From Sphingopyxis sp. BSN-002 (GTDB lineage: Bacteria; Pseudomonadota; Alphaproteobacteria; Sphingomonadales; Sphingomonadaceae): 64,000 nucleotides of DNA. The position numbers and the translations under genes were made by a program. Positions 56,546-64,000 of the stretch are shown one piece after another; position 1 is the stretch's first letter; each line of letters starts with the position of its first letter. Below the pieces are notes generated by a model that was given only the letters and a program-made list of their open reading frames with translations, made no database searches and was not told where the DNA came from. Location of the stretch: positions 1,116,001 to 1,180,000 of the forward strand of contig NZ_CP091804.1 of the NCBI RefSeq assembly GCF_022024275.1. The letters run 5' to 3'.

Positions 56546-57370
56546 CTACTCCGGAGAAGAAGCTGGTTTGGCAGTAAAAATCTGGGCGGTATCGGCCAGT
56601 GATCCGGTGAAGACCGTCGGACCCGCGTGCGTGGTCCGGACCCATGGTGCGAGCCAGATGCGAAAGCCCGCATCCCGAACGCGGCGACAAAAGGCATAGT
56701 CATCCGACAGCAAAGCCTGACTTTCGGGTTCGATCAGCGGGCAAAAGAAGGCCGCTTCCAGCTCGCCGATGCCGTGCGTCTGTCGCTCGAGCGGGTCGGG
56801 CCGGAAAACGAGCTCGGGCAACGCCTTGCGCAGTCCCTCAAGCACCTCGCGGCGGATCAGCATCATCGCGGTGCCGAGCCGCGACAGTTCGACAAGCTCG
56901 GTCAGCTTGAAATTCTGGTTCGGGTTCAGGAAGTGCAGCGCGAACTCGCCCGCATAGCGCGCGAGTTCGGCGGGATTGTCCTTGGCCAGCCCTGCCTCGA
57001 CCGCCCGCGCGACATTGTGCCAGCTGATCATCCGCCGCGGATAGGCGCTGCCGAGCACCCCGACTTCGGGATTCGCATCCATCGCCCGGATCAGCGAAAA
57101 AATGTCGTCCGGCGCGAAATCTATATCGGCATCGACGAACAGCATGTGCGTGCAATCGCTCGCGAGGAACATTGCGGTCAGGACGTTGCGCGCCCGCGTG
57201 ATCGACGGCTGGTAGAGGATGAATTCGAAACGCACCGACAGGCCGATTGCCTGCGCGCGGAGCGCGAGCGCGAGCGCCGCGCGGACATAGGTCCCCTGCG
57301 CGCCTTCATAGATCGGTGTCGCCACCATCAGGCGGCAATTGGCAAGCGCGGCGTCGGTCATCGGCACCAT
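56546..57370 (-). CDS. GT-A-type glycosyltransferase-like protein within the gcv operon
   Basis: A 274-residue cytoplasmic protein. The N-terminal MVATPIYEGAQGTYVRAALA and the nucleotide-sugar-type acidic motif MLFVDADIDF (about residues 75-84) are those of a GT-A fold; RARNVLTAMFLAS resembles Anp1/Mnn9-like and GT2-like enzymes. DDYAFCRRVRDAGFRIWL is a typical acceptor-side ED-like motif. It lies between gcvH (30 bp) and gcvPA (3 bp), so it is expressed with glycine cleavage. An inner ATG (57361) is an alternative start. The acceptor is unknown. Confidence 0.78.
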   Translation of the reverse strand: MVPMTDAALANCRLMVATPIYEGAQGTYVRAALALALRAQAIGLSVRFEFILYQPSITRARNVLTAMFLASDCTHMLFVDADIDFAPDDIFSLIRAMDANPEVGVLGSAYPRRMISWHNVARAVEAGLAKDNPAELARYAGEFALHFLNPNQNFKLTELVELSRLGTAMMLIRREVLEGLRKALPELVFRPDPLERQTHGIGELEAAFFCPLIEPESQALLSDDYAFCRRVRDAGFRIWLAPWVRTTHAGPTVFTGSLADTAQIFTAKPASSPE

Positions 57371-57400
57371 CCTCCTCCCTCCCGCAGAAGGGACCAGCGA

Positions 57401-57772
57401 TCACAGGTCGGCGATGAAATCCTTGTAAGCCTGCGCGTTCATCAGCGCGTCGAGCTGGCTCTTGTCGGTCAGCGTCATGCGGAAGAACCAGCCTTCGCCT
57501 TCGGGATCGCTGTTCACCAGCGCGGGATCTTCCTCGAGCTGGCCATTGCCCTCGGTGACGACGCCGTCGACCGGGGCGTAGACATCGCTCGCGGCCTTCA
57601 CCGATTCGACCACGGCCGCGTCCCCGCCCTGGCTCAGTTCGGCGCCGGTGTCGGGAACCTCGACGAAGACGATGTCGCCAAGCTGCTCCTGCGCGAAGTC
57701 GGTGATGCCGACCGTCGCGACATCGCCGTCGACGTCGATCCACTCATGTTCTTCGGTGTAATAACGCGGCAT
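57401..57772 (-). CDS. gcvH: Glycine cleavage system H protein
   Basis: A 123-residue lipoyl carrier. The lipoylated lysine is Lys59 in [13 protein letters not shown]. It shuttles the aminomethyl group from GcvP to GcvT. It follows gcvT by 3 bp. Confidence 0.96.
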   Translation of the reverse strand: MPRYYTEEHEWIDVDGDVATVGITDFAQEQLGDIVFVEVPDTGAELSQGGDAAVVESVKAASDVYAPVDGVVTEGNGQLEEDPALVNSDPEGEGWFFRMTLTDKSQLDALMNAQAYKDFIADL

Positions 57773-57775
57773 GGG

Positions 57776-58909
57776 TCAGCCTCCCTGTTTGCGGACATAA
57801 TTATGCGGAACGAAGGGCATCGCGGCGACGGTGCAATGCACCCGTTTGCCACGAACCTCGGCAGCGATCGCCTTGCCGGGTACGGCATGATCGCGCGGAA
57901 CATAGCCCATCGCGATCGGCGCGCCGACGCTGGGAGCAAAACCGCCCGAGGTCACGACGCCGATTTCGGTGTTGCCGTCGAACAGCTTCGCGCCCTCGCG
58001 CACGGGCAGCTTGCCGTCGACAAGCAGGCCGACGCGCTTGCGCGGCGGGCCGTCCTCGAGGTGACCGAGGATGCGCGCGGCGCCGGGGAAGCCATGCTCC
58101 TCGCGGCGGCGCTTGCTGATCGCAAAAGCGAGGTCGCCTTCGACCGGATCGACCTCGTCGTTGAGGTCGTGCCCATAAAGGGGCAGCCCGGCCTCGAGGC
58201 GGAGCGAATCGCGGGCGCCGAGACCGATCGGCTTGACCTCTTCCATCGCGCAGAGCGCGTCGGCGAAAGCTTCGAGCGCCTCGTTCGGCAGCGAAATCTC
58301 GAAACCGTCCTCGCCGGTATAGCCCGAGCGACTAAGGCCGATCGCATGGCCGTTCCAGGTCGCGCGCGCCGCCTGCATGAAGACCAGCCCTGCCGCCTCG
58401 GGCACCAGCCGCGCAAGGGCATCGACCGCTTTGGGCCCCTGCAGCGCGAGCAGGCCATAATCCTCATTGTGATTGAGGTTGATATCGTCGGGCAGATTCT
58501 CGCGCAGGTGCCCGATGTCCTCCCACTTGACCGCGCCATTGACGACGATTCCAAACTGGTCGCCTTCATTGGTGATCATCAGATCGTCGAGAATGCCACC
58601 GTCCTCGGCCAGCAGCAGCGAATAGCGCATGCGGCCCGGCTTGAGCGCCGAGATGTCGCCGGGGACGAGCGTTTCGAGTGCGTCGGCAGCGCCCTCGCCG
58701 GAAATGGCCAACTGGCCCATATGGCTGACGTCGAACAGGCCGGCGTTTTCGCGGACCCACAGATGCTCGGCCATGATGCCTTCATACTGGATCGGCATCC
58801 AGTATCCGGCGAACTCGACCATGCGGCCGCCCTTGGCGCGGTGCCAGGCATCGAGCGGCAGGGTCGCGGTCTCGACCGCCTCTTCGCCTGCAAATTCCGT
58901 TTCGGTCAT
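57776..58909 (-). CDS. gcvT: Glycine cleavage system T protein (aminomethyltransferase)
   Basis: A 377-residue THF-dependent aminomethyltransferase. Signatures: MVEFAGYWMPIQY, LFDVSHMGQ, ISRSGYTGEDGFEI-like LSRSGYTGEDGFEI and the catalytic-site Asp region. ATG 58909 gives an N-terminus like homologues; the in-frame extension upstream would run into the riboswitch. It is the first gene of the operon, about 70 bp after the second aptamer. Confidence 0.94.
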   Translation of the reverse strand: MTETEFAGEEAVETATLPLDAWHRAKGGRMVEFAGYWMPIQYEGIMAEHLWVRENAGLFDVSHMGQLAISGEGAADALETLVPGDISALKPGRMRYSLLLAEDGGILDDLMITNEGDQFGIVVNGAVKWEDIGHLRENLPDDINLNHNEDYGLLALQGPKAVDALARLVPEAAGLVFMQAARATWNGHAIGLSRSGYTGEDGFEISLPNEALEAFADALCAMEEVKPIGLGARDSLRLEAGLPLYGHDLNDEVDPVEGDLAFAISKRRREEHGFPGAARILGHLEDGPPRKRVGLLVDGKLPVREGAKLFDGNTEIGVVTSGGFAPSVGAPIAMGYVPRDHAVPGKAIAAEVRGKRVHCTVAAMPFVPHNYVRKQGG

Positions 58910-58979
58910 GTCGTCAGTCTCCCGCGGTTGACATGGCGAACGCGCGGCCGTGCGCCGCGGTTTCCGCCATGCCCCCTCT

Positions 58980-59180
58980 GTCACGGGAACCTGAGAGTTT
59001 TCCCCCGTCGGCCGAATATCGGCGCCGGGGTTACCCCTTCGGTGGTTCCGGCAAATGGCCGGAACGCTTTCCAGAGTGTCCGTTCCAGCCGCGCGGTCCA
59101 GGTACCTGAGAGTTTCCGGGGCGGTTGCTCCTTCGGTGGCGGATCAGGTTGCCCTGCCCCGCGCTCTCCCGCGCGTCCGG
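58980..59180 (-). promoter_or_regulatory. Tandem glycine riboswitch (two aptamers)
   Basis: On the minus strand the leader of gcvT carries two copies of the glycine aptamer core: CCACCGAAGGAGCAA then AACTCTCAGGTACC (about 59100-59175), and CCACCGAAGGGGTAA then AACTCTCAGGTTCC (about 58984-59081). The tandem arrangement is classical and switches gcv expression on with glycine. The 331-bp stretch 58910-59240 holds no gene; the riboswitch fills most of it and its promoter should lie at about 59180-59240. Confidence 0.95.
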
Positions 59181-59240
59181 TCGAATCTCCCTGTGGAGGT
59201 CCGACAGACGCCCGAGCCTTGGCGCTGCGCCTTTGCGGAG

Positions 59241-59885
59241 TCAATCGGCGAGCGCGCGGATCGCGTCGTTTTCGTGGATATGCGCGCCCGGCGCCGGATT
59301 GCCGACCAGAGCGCCGATCGCTTTTGCGACCTTTTCCGCAGGAATCGAACGGTAGCGCCGTAGCGATCCGTGAAGCAGCGCATCGGATAGCGGCGCGGCG
59401 ATCATCGCAAGCCCTTCACCCAACCGCGGCGGCCCCTGCCGGTCGCCCGTCAGCAGCCCCGGACGCAGCAAGTCAAGCCGGTCGAAACCCAGCTTGCGCA
59501 GACCATCCTCGGCCTCGCCCTTGGTACGAAGATAGAAATTACCGGCCTTCGCATTTGCTCCGACCGAACTCACCGAAATCAGATGGGTGCTGCCAGCTTT
59601 CCTCGCCCCCTCGGCGACCGCAAGCACCAGATCGTGATCGACCGCACGAAAGGCCGGCTGCGAACCGGCCTGCCGGATCGTCGTCCCGAGGCACGAGATC
59701 ACCGTCGCCGGCTTTTCGGCCGCGACAATATCCGGCCAGCGCTCGGGCGGGGCGACGATCAGCCGGTGACGCGCCGGAAGATCGGCAATCTCACGCCGTG
59801 CAAGGATCGTCAGAGGCTCCGCAGCATGCACGACGACCGACTGGCCGACGAGCCCGGTCGCCCCGACGATCAGCGTGTCAGACAT
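59241..59885 (-). CDS. NAD(P)-binding, NmrA/HTATIP2-like Rossmann protein
   Basis: A 214-residue short Rossmann-fold protein. The cofactor loop is LIVGATGLVGQS at the N-terminus; SVSSVGANA and YLRTKGEAE resemble atypical SDRs of the HTATIP2 type, and LLRPGLLTGDR follows. The start ATG at 59885 lies 8 bp inside the end of the dGTPase-like gene. The catalytic role is unknown; it may be a redox sensor rather than an enzyme. Confidence 0.83.
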   Translation of the reverse strand: MSDTLIVGATGLVGQSVVVHAAEPLTILARREIADLPARHRLIVAPPERWPDIVAAEKPATVISCLGTTIRQAGSQPAFRAVDHDLVLAVAEGARKAGSTHLISVSSVGANAKAGNFYLRTKGEAEDGLRKLGFDRLDLLRPGLLTGDRQGPPRLGEGLAMIAAPLSDALLHGSLRRYRSIPAEKVAKAIGALVGNPAPGAHIHENDAIRALAD

Positions 59886-61050
59886 GGGCAAGCGCCTCCG
59901 GTACCGCATCGCGTCCGAAGATTTCGGCATAGCGATCGGTGGCATAACGGTCGGTCATCCCGGCAATATAGTCGCCGATATGGCGCACTGTCGCGCATTC
60001 TTCGCCAGGCAACCGCGAGGACCAGTCGTCGCCCATCAGCCGCGGATCGTTCGCATAGGCTTCGAACAGCCGGGCGATAACATCCCTGGCGCCCGCTGCC
60101 GCGGCGATCTGCGATGGGTGGTGGTAGAGATTGGCGTACATGAACCGCTTGAGGTCGCGCTCCTTGCGCGCGAGGCCGGCGGAGAAGCCGCCGAGCGTGC
60201 GGCCCGCGGCCCTCACCTCGCCGGCACTCCGCACGCCGGCGTCGGCGACGTTCGCCTGCGTCGAGGCGATAACGTCGTTGACCATCACGCCGATCTGGTC
60301 GCGTACGAGTTCGCGGAGCAGGCGGTCGCGCGGCGCGGCCGGAAAACGCGCCTCGACCTCGCGGAAATTGGCCGCGACGAAGGGTTGCTCCATCAGCTGG
60401 TCGAGGGTCAGCAAACCCGCGCGCAGTCCATCGTCGATGTCGTGATTGTCATAGGCGATGTCGTCGGCGACCGCCGCAATCTGCGCCTCGAGGCTCGCAT
60501 GGCTGCGGAGGTCCAGCGGAAATTCGGTGTCGATATCGGCCAGCGCCCAGCCCGGATGCCGGACGGGGCCGTTATGCTTGGCAAGCCCCTCCAGCGTTTC
60601 CCACGTCAGGTTGATCCCGTCGAACAGCGGATAAGGGCATTCAAGCCGCGCAAGCGTACGAAGCGTATGCCCGTTGTGATCGAAGCCGCCATGCTCGAAC
60701 ATGGCGGCCTTCAGCGCATCCTCGCCGGCATGGCCGAACGGCGGATGGCCGATGTCATGGGCAAGACAGAGCGCCTCGGTCAGATCCTCATTGAGTCCCA
60801 GAGCGCGCGCGATCCCGCGGCCGATCTGCGCCACCTCGATGCTGTGGGTCAGACGAACGCGATAATGATCGCCGTCGGGCGCGACGAAAACCTGCGTCTT
60901 GTGGCGCAGGCGGCGGAACGCAATCGAATGGATGATGCGGTCGCGGTCGCGCTGGAAGACGTCGCGCGGTCCGCGCACGACGCGGCCGCGCTCTTCATGG
61001 AAACGCCCGCGACTGTTTTCCGGTTTGCTGGCGCAGTCGGCGGTGCTCAC
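59878..61050 (-). CDS. dgt: Deoxyguanosinetriphosphate triphosphohydrolase-like protein
   Basis: A 390-residue HD-domain phosphohydrolase of the Dgt family. The N-terminal RGPRDVFQRDRDRIIHSIAF and FRRLRHKTQVF are family signatures; metal ligands are in LTHSIEVAQ, CLAHDIGHPPFGHAGE and ADDIAYDNHD. It hydrolyses dNTPs to nucleosides and triphosphate in the family. The GTG start at 61050 overlaps the SPOR-protein stop (GTGA). Confidence 0.92.
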   Translation of the reverse strand: MSTADCASKPENSRGRFHEERGRVVRGPRDVFQRDRDRIIHSIAFRRLRHKTQVFVAPDGDHYRVRLTHSIEVAQIGRGIARALGLNEDLTEALCLAHDIGHPPFGHAGEDALKAAMFEHGGFDHNGHTLRTLARLECPYPLFDGINLTWETLEGLAKHNGPVRHPGWALADIDTEFPLDLRSHASLEAQIAAVADDIAYDNHDIDDGLRAGLLTLDQLMEQPFVAANFREVEARFPAAPRDRLLRELVRDQIGVMVNDVIASTQANVADAGVRSAGEVRAAGRTLGGFSAGLARKERDLKRFMYANLYHHPSQIAAAAGARDVIARLFEAYANDPRLMGDDWSSRLPGEECATVRHIGDYIAGMTDRYATDRYAEIFGRDAVPEALAHV

Positions 61051-63011
61051 TTGACCGGGTCGACGTCCTGGCCGGCTTCGCTGTTGAACAGGAAACCGTC
61101 CCCGCCCGCCTTCTTGTAGTCGCCAAGCCAGTCCTGCGCCGCCTTGCGGTCCTTGAACGGCCCGACCAGCAGACGCCGTGTCTTGCCCCATTCGGTGGTC
61201 GCGCCGGACTTGCCCTTGAATACGGCCGGGCTCTTCTTCGCGAACTTGCCGAAGTCGGTTGCGAGCGCCTTCGCGTTCGCGCCGGTTGCAACCTGCACCC
61301 AGATGCGAGCCGGATTGGCCTTCTTTTCGGCGGCTTCGGCCTTCGCTTTCGCGTCTGCCTCGGCCTTCGCTTTCGCCGCGGCGTCGTCCTTCACGCGCTT
61401 TGCCGCTTCCGCCGCATCGGCGCGCTTCTTGTCGTCGCGGAGTTTCGCCAGGGTATCGGCACCGATCGCATTGTCGGTCGGCGCCAGTTCTTCCGGCGGA
61501 ATCTCGATCGAATCGGCAATGGCGGCGAGCGACGCCAACGGCGCGGCCGGGTTGACCTGCGGCTGCGGCGTCGCGGCGGCAACCGTCGGCGGCGCAGCGG
61601 CAGGCGGAGGCGCTGCAGGAGAATCGCGGCCGATGTCGGCGATCGAGAAGCCCGGACCGACAGGTTCGGCCGATTGCACCGGACCGGCTCCGGTCGACGG
61701 AGGCGTGGCAACAGACGCCGCCGGCGTTGGCGCCGGCCCCGAAGCAGGTGCGACCGCCCCGGAAGCTGCAGGCGTCGCCGGACCATCCATCCGGACGACC
61801 GTCGGGGACGGCCCACCGGCCGACGGGAACGGATTTGCAGCCGTAGGCCCGGCCTGAACGACGACGGGCGCCGGCCCACCCGCCGACGGAAAGGGATTCT
61901 CCGCCGTCGGCCTGCTCGCCGCGAGTGCGGGCTGCGTGGCTGCGGGCGCGGGCTTTGGCGCAGGCGTGACAGCCGGAACGCGTCGCTCGGCATAGGCCGG
62001 ACCGGGAAGGCGACCCGCCGGCGCGGGTGCAGGCGTCGGCTTCGATGCAGCGCCCGAAGGCTTGCCGCGCTTTCCGGTCGCCGCCGGTGCGGGGGTAGGC
62101 GCCGGCGCGGGCGCAACCGCAGCGACTTGCACGGGCTTCCTGCGCGGCCCCAGCTCTCCCGACGGGAAACGCCCGAAGTGCGCCGCCGCTGCCTGCTGTG
62201 CGGGGTTCAACCGGTCCATTTGCGTCAGATATGGCAGGATATTCTGCGCCAGCGCCGGTGGCATCGTCGCGTTGACGATTTCGGTTGCTTCGGCATCGCG
62301 ACCGTTCATCGCGAGGATCATCGCGCGCAGCCGCCACGCGGCGCGATCCTGCGCCCGGAGCTGCGGTGTGAGCAGTTGCACCGCGCGGTCGGGTTCGCCG
62401 CTGATCCCGAGCGACAACGCATAGCGGCGCGTCGTCTCGTCATTCGGGACGAGCGACAGGGCGAGCTGATAGTCCCGCTGCGCGGCGTCCTGCTGGCCCA
62501 GCAGATCGCGCGCGAGGCCGCGATCGGCAAGGAAGAGCCGTTCCGGCGCACCGAGCAACTGCGCCTCGCCGAAATAGTCGAGGGCCCGGGTCGGGTTCTC
62601 CATGTGAACCATTGCCGAACCGAGCGCCGCCTTGATCGCACCGTCGCGCGGGCTGGCCTGTTCGGCGCGCGTCAGAAAGCCGATCGCGGCGCGATAATCC
62701 TCAAGGTCGATCGAGGCCCGGCCGGCATCGAGCAACGCCATCGTGTCGTTGCCGTTGGTCGCAAGACGGCCGAGCGCGGAGGACAGCAGCGCCCGCGATG
62801 CGGTGCGCCGCTCCATCGCGGCCTTGGTCGCCGCATCGGGCGGAGTGGACTGAAAGGCATGCGCCGGCGCGCAGAGGCCGGTCGTCAGCAACAGCGCACC
62901 GAACGCGGCGGCATAACACCGCGCGCGTCCGTAGCTGGCGGTCAACGGAGTTTGCCGCTCTGATTTCGATCGCCACAGGGGCAAGTCACACCATCCCGTT
63001 CCGACCCGCAT
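61047..63011 (-). CDS. Exported TPR and SPOR-domain protein
   Basis: About 654 residues. An N-terminal hydrophobic segment ends at CAPAHA, probably a signal peptide; the true start may be the TTG at 62945, because the ATG at 63011 would give an unusually long leader. TPR-like repeats occupy about 75-270 (LDAGRASIDLEDYRAAIGFL). A Pro/Ala-rich linker of about 230 residues contains NPFPSAGGP twice, then an Ala/Lys coiled stretch, and a C-terminal SPOR domain (IWVQVATGANAKALATDFGK, RLLVGPFKDRKAAQDWL) that should bind denuded septal peptidoglycan. Its place beside ftsZ supports a division role. Confidence 0.85.
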   Translation of the reverse strand: MRVGTGWCDLPLWRSKSERQTPLTASYGRARCYAAAFGALLLTTGLCAPAHAFQSTPPDAATKAAMERRTASRALLSSALGRLATNGNDTMALLDAGRASIDLEDYRAAIGFLTRAEQASPRDGAIKAALGSAMVHMENPTRALDYFGEAQLLGAPERLFLADRGLARDLLGQQDAAQRDYQLALSLVPNDETTRRYALSLGISGEPDRAVQLLTPQLRAQDRAAWRLRAMILAMNGRDAEATEIVNATMPPALAQNILPYLTQMDRLNPAQQAAAAHFGRFPSGELGPRRKPVQVAAVAPAPAPTPAPAATGKRGKPSGAASKPTPAPAPAGRLPGPAYAERRVPAVTPAPKPAPAATQPALAASRPTAENPFPSAGGPAPVVVQAGPTAANPFPSAGGPSPTVVRMDGPATPAASGAVAPASGPAPTPAASVATPPSTGAGPVQSAEPVGPGFSIADIGRDSPAAPPPAAAPPTVAAATPQPQVNPAAPLASLAAIADSIEIPPEELAPTDNAIGADTLAKLRDDKKRADAAEAAKRVKDDAAAKAKAEADAKAKAEAAEKKANPARIWVQVATGANAKALATDFGKFAKKSPAVFKGKSGATTEWGKTRRLLVGPFKDRKAAQDWLGDYKKAGGDGFLFNSEAGQDVDPVK

Positions 63012-63040
63012 CGCCCGTGCGGCGGCCGTTCAACGCCCTG

Positions 63041-64000
63041 TTACTGGTTGTTCTGCCGTCCGAGGAAGCGCGGGATATCCACCCCGTCGCCCTTGTCCTC
63101 GTCGGCTTCGGGCGTTGCCGAGCCGCGCGACAGTCGCGACATGCGCTCGAACAGCGTCCCGCCGCCGATCGACCGCGCCGGTGTTTCTTCGGTCGCAGGC
63201 GCCGCGTGGGGGCCTGCCCCGGATGCCGGGAGTGACCCATAGGTCGGCGCAGGCGCTTCGGGCTCGCTCAGCACCAGCTCGTCGCTGGTGTCGTCATAGC
63301 TCGCGGCAACCGTCGACAGCTCCATCGGCTCTTCGTCGGCCTGCGCCGTGGCGGCAGGCGCTTCGGGTTCGGGACTCGACAGCGAGAAGCCCGGGGTCGG
63401 ATCGGCTTCCTCGACCACCGCCTCGACCGGCGTCTCCTCGACGGCCGGCTCGATCGCCTCTTCGGCGACCGGCGTCGGCGGTGCGGTGCGCGCAGGCTGG
63501 AACGAGAAGCTGCGCGTCGCAGGCGCCGCCTGTGCGTGCTCGCCCGTTCCGTCGATGCCCGTCGCGACGACCGACACGCGGATCTTGCCGTCCAGATTGT
63601 CGTTGAAGGCGCTGCCCCAGATGATGTTGGCGTCGGGATCGACCAGTTCGCGAATATGGTTCGCGGCCTCGTCGACTTCCATCAGGCGCATGTCCTCGCC
63701 GCCGGTGATCGAGATGATGACGCCCTTGGCGCCGGCCATCGACACGCCGTCGAGCAACGGATTCGCGATCGCCTTCTGCGCCGCCTCGAGCGCGCGGCCA
63801 TCGCCTTCGGCCTCGCCGGTGCCCATCATCGCCTTGCCCATCTCGCGCATCACGCTGCGCACGTCGGCAAAGTCGAGGTTGATGAGGCCGGGCATGACCA
63901 TCAGGTCGGTGATGCCGCGGACGCCCTGCTGCAACACTTCGTCGGCCATCGTGAACGCTTCCTTGAAGGTCGTGTTCGGATTGGCGACCAGGAAGAGATT
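63041..64000 (-). CDS. ftsZ: FtsZ, cell-division GTPase (partial, N-terminal part beyond the window)
   Basis: The last 319 residues of FtsZ; the gene enters from the right edge. The visible part begins in the C-terminal half of the GTPase core ([44 protein letters not shown]). A long acidic, Pro/Ala-rich linker of roughly 150 residues follows, then the conserved peptide [12 protein letters not shown] that binds FtsA and other partners. The long linker is usual in alphaproteobacteria. Confidence 0.96.
   Translation of the reverse strand, partial: NLFLVANPNTTFKEAFTMADEVLQQGVRGITDLMVMPGLINLDFADVRSVMREMGKAMMGTGEAEGDGRALEAAQKAIANPLLDGVSMAGAKGVIISITGGEDMRLMEVDEAANHIRELVDPDANIIWGSAFNDNLDGKIRVSVVATGIDGTGEHAQAAPATRSFSFQPARTAPPTPVAEEAIEPAVEETPVEAVVEEADPTPGFSLSSPEPEAPAATAQADEEPMELSTVAASYDDTSDELVLSEPEAPAPTYGSLPASGAGPHAAPATEETPARSIGGGTLFERMSRLSRGSATPEADEDKGDGVDIPRFLGRQNNQ

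Noticed and set aside
61810-61915. Duplicated NPFPSAGGP segment in the SPOR protein as a functional repeat
   Set aside because: It lies in a low-complexity Pro/Ala linker where short duplications are common; only two copies exist.

Overview
The window is chromosomal DNA of about 65% G+C from an alphaproteobacterium, most likely a sphingomonad (Sphingopyxis, Sphingobium or a relative). Reasons: the FtsZ tail ending in DIPRFLGRQ, a split glycine decarboxylase (gcvPA/gcvPB) behind a tandem glycine riboswitch, a large TonB-dependent receptor feeding a glycoside operon, and very tight gene packing with many 4-bp ATGA/GTGA overlaps. Assignment to genus is inference. I saw no phage, insertion sequence or CRISPR array.

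Region 1 (1-15.1 kb) is a catabolic cluster of unknown substrate. It holds two CoA ligases (one cut by the window edge), a short MetE-like zinc methyltransferase, and a six-gene minus-strand operon: CoA ligase, alpha/beta hydrolase, APH-type small-molecule kinase, enolase paralogue with altered active site, D-2-hydroxyacid dehydrogenase, and a second alpha/beta hydrolase lacking its nucleophile serine. Beyond it lie two MarR regulators, an FMN reductase, a LeuD/LeuC-type hydro-lyase pair in convergent orientation, a 2-oxopent-4-enoate-hydratase-family enzyme and an EamA exporter. Five intergenic regions carry related palindromes (consensus CTTAGTATACTAAG), so the region looks like one regulon. 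It is the best candidate for an undescribed system.

Region 2 (15.1-37.8 kb) takes up and dismantles a rhamnose-containing glycoside or glycolipid. One eight-gene operon encodes a TonB-dependent receptor, a GH78 alpha-L-rhamnosidase, three esterases (carboxylesterase B, a small esterase, a tannase/feruloyl-esterase lipoprotein), an acyl-CoA ligase, a small exported protein and a GH3 beta-glucosidase. Next to it is a full L-rhamnose pathway: DeoR-type regulator, isomerase RhaI, aldolase/dehydrogenase fusion RhaD, kinase RhaK, L-lactate dehydrogenase LldD and symporter RhaT. Rhamnose would give DHAP plus L-lactaldehyde, then L-lactate, then pyruvate.

Region 3 (37.8-46.4 kb) is a high-affinity potassium system, kdpFABCDE, preceded by a further 27-codon membrane peptide, plus a small membrane protein whose Shine-Dalgarno lies in a perfect hairpin.

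Region 4 (46.4-53.6 kb) is mixed housekeeping: a VOC-fold protein, tRNA-Trp, an EamA transporter, a glutathione transferase, an RraB-like protein, an acyl-CoA synthetase, a DUF938 methyltransferase, three small membrane proteins and an exported SnoaL/DUF4440-like protein.

Region 5 (53.6-64 kb) holds the glycine cleavage operon (riboswitch, gcvT, gcvH, a glycosyltransferase-like gene, gcvPA, gcvPB), an NAD(P)-binding protein, a dGTPase-like HD hydrolase, a TPR/SPOR cell-envelope protein and the 3' part of ftsZ, which runs off the window.
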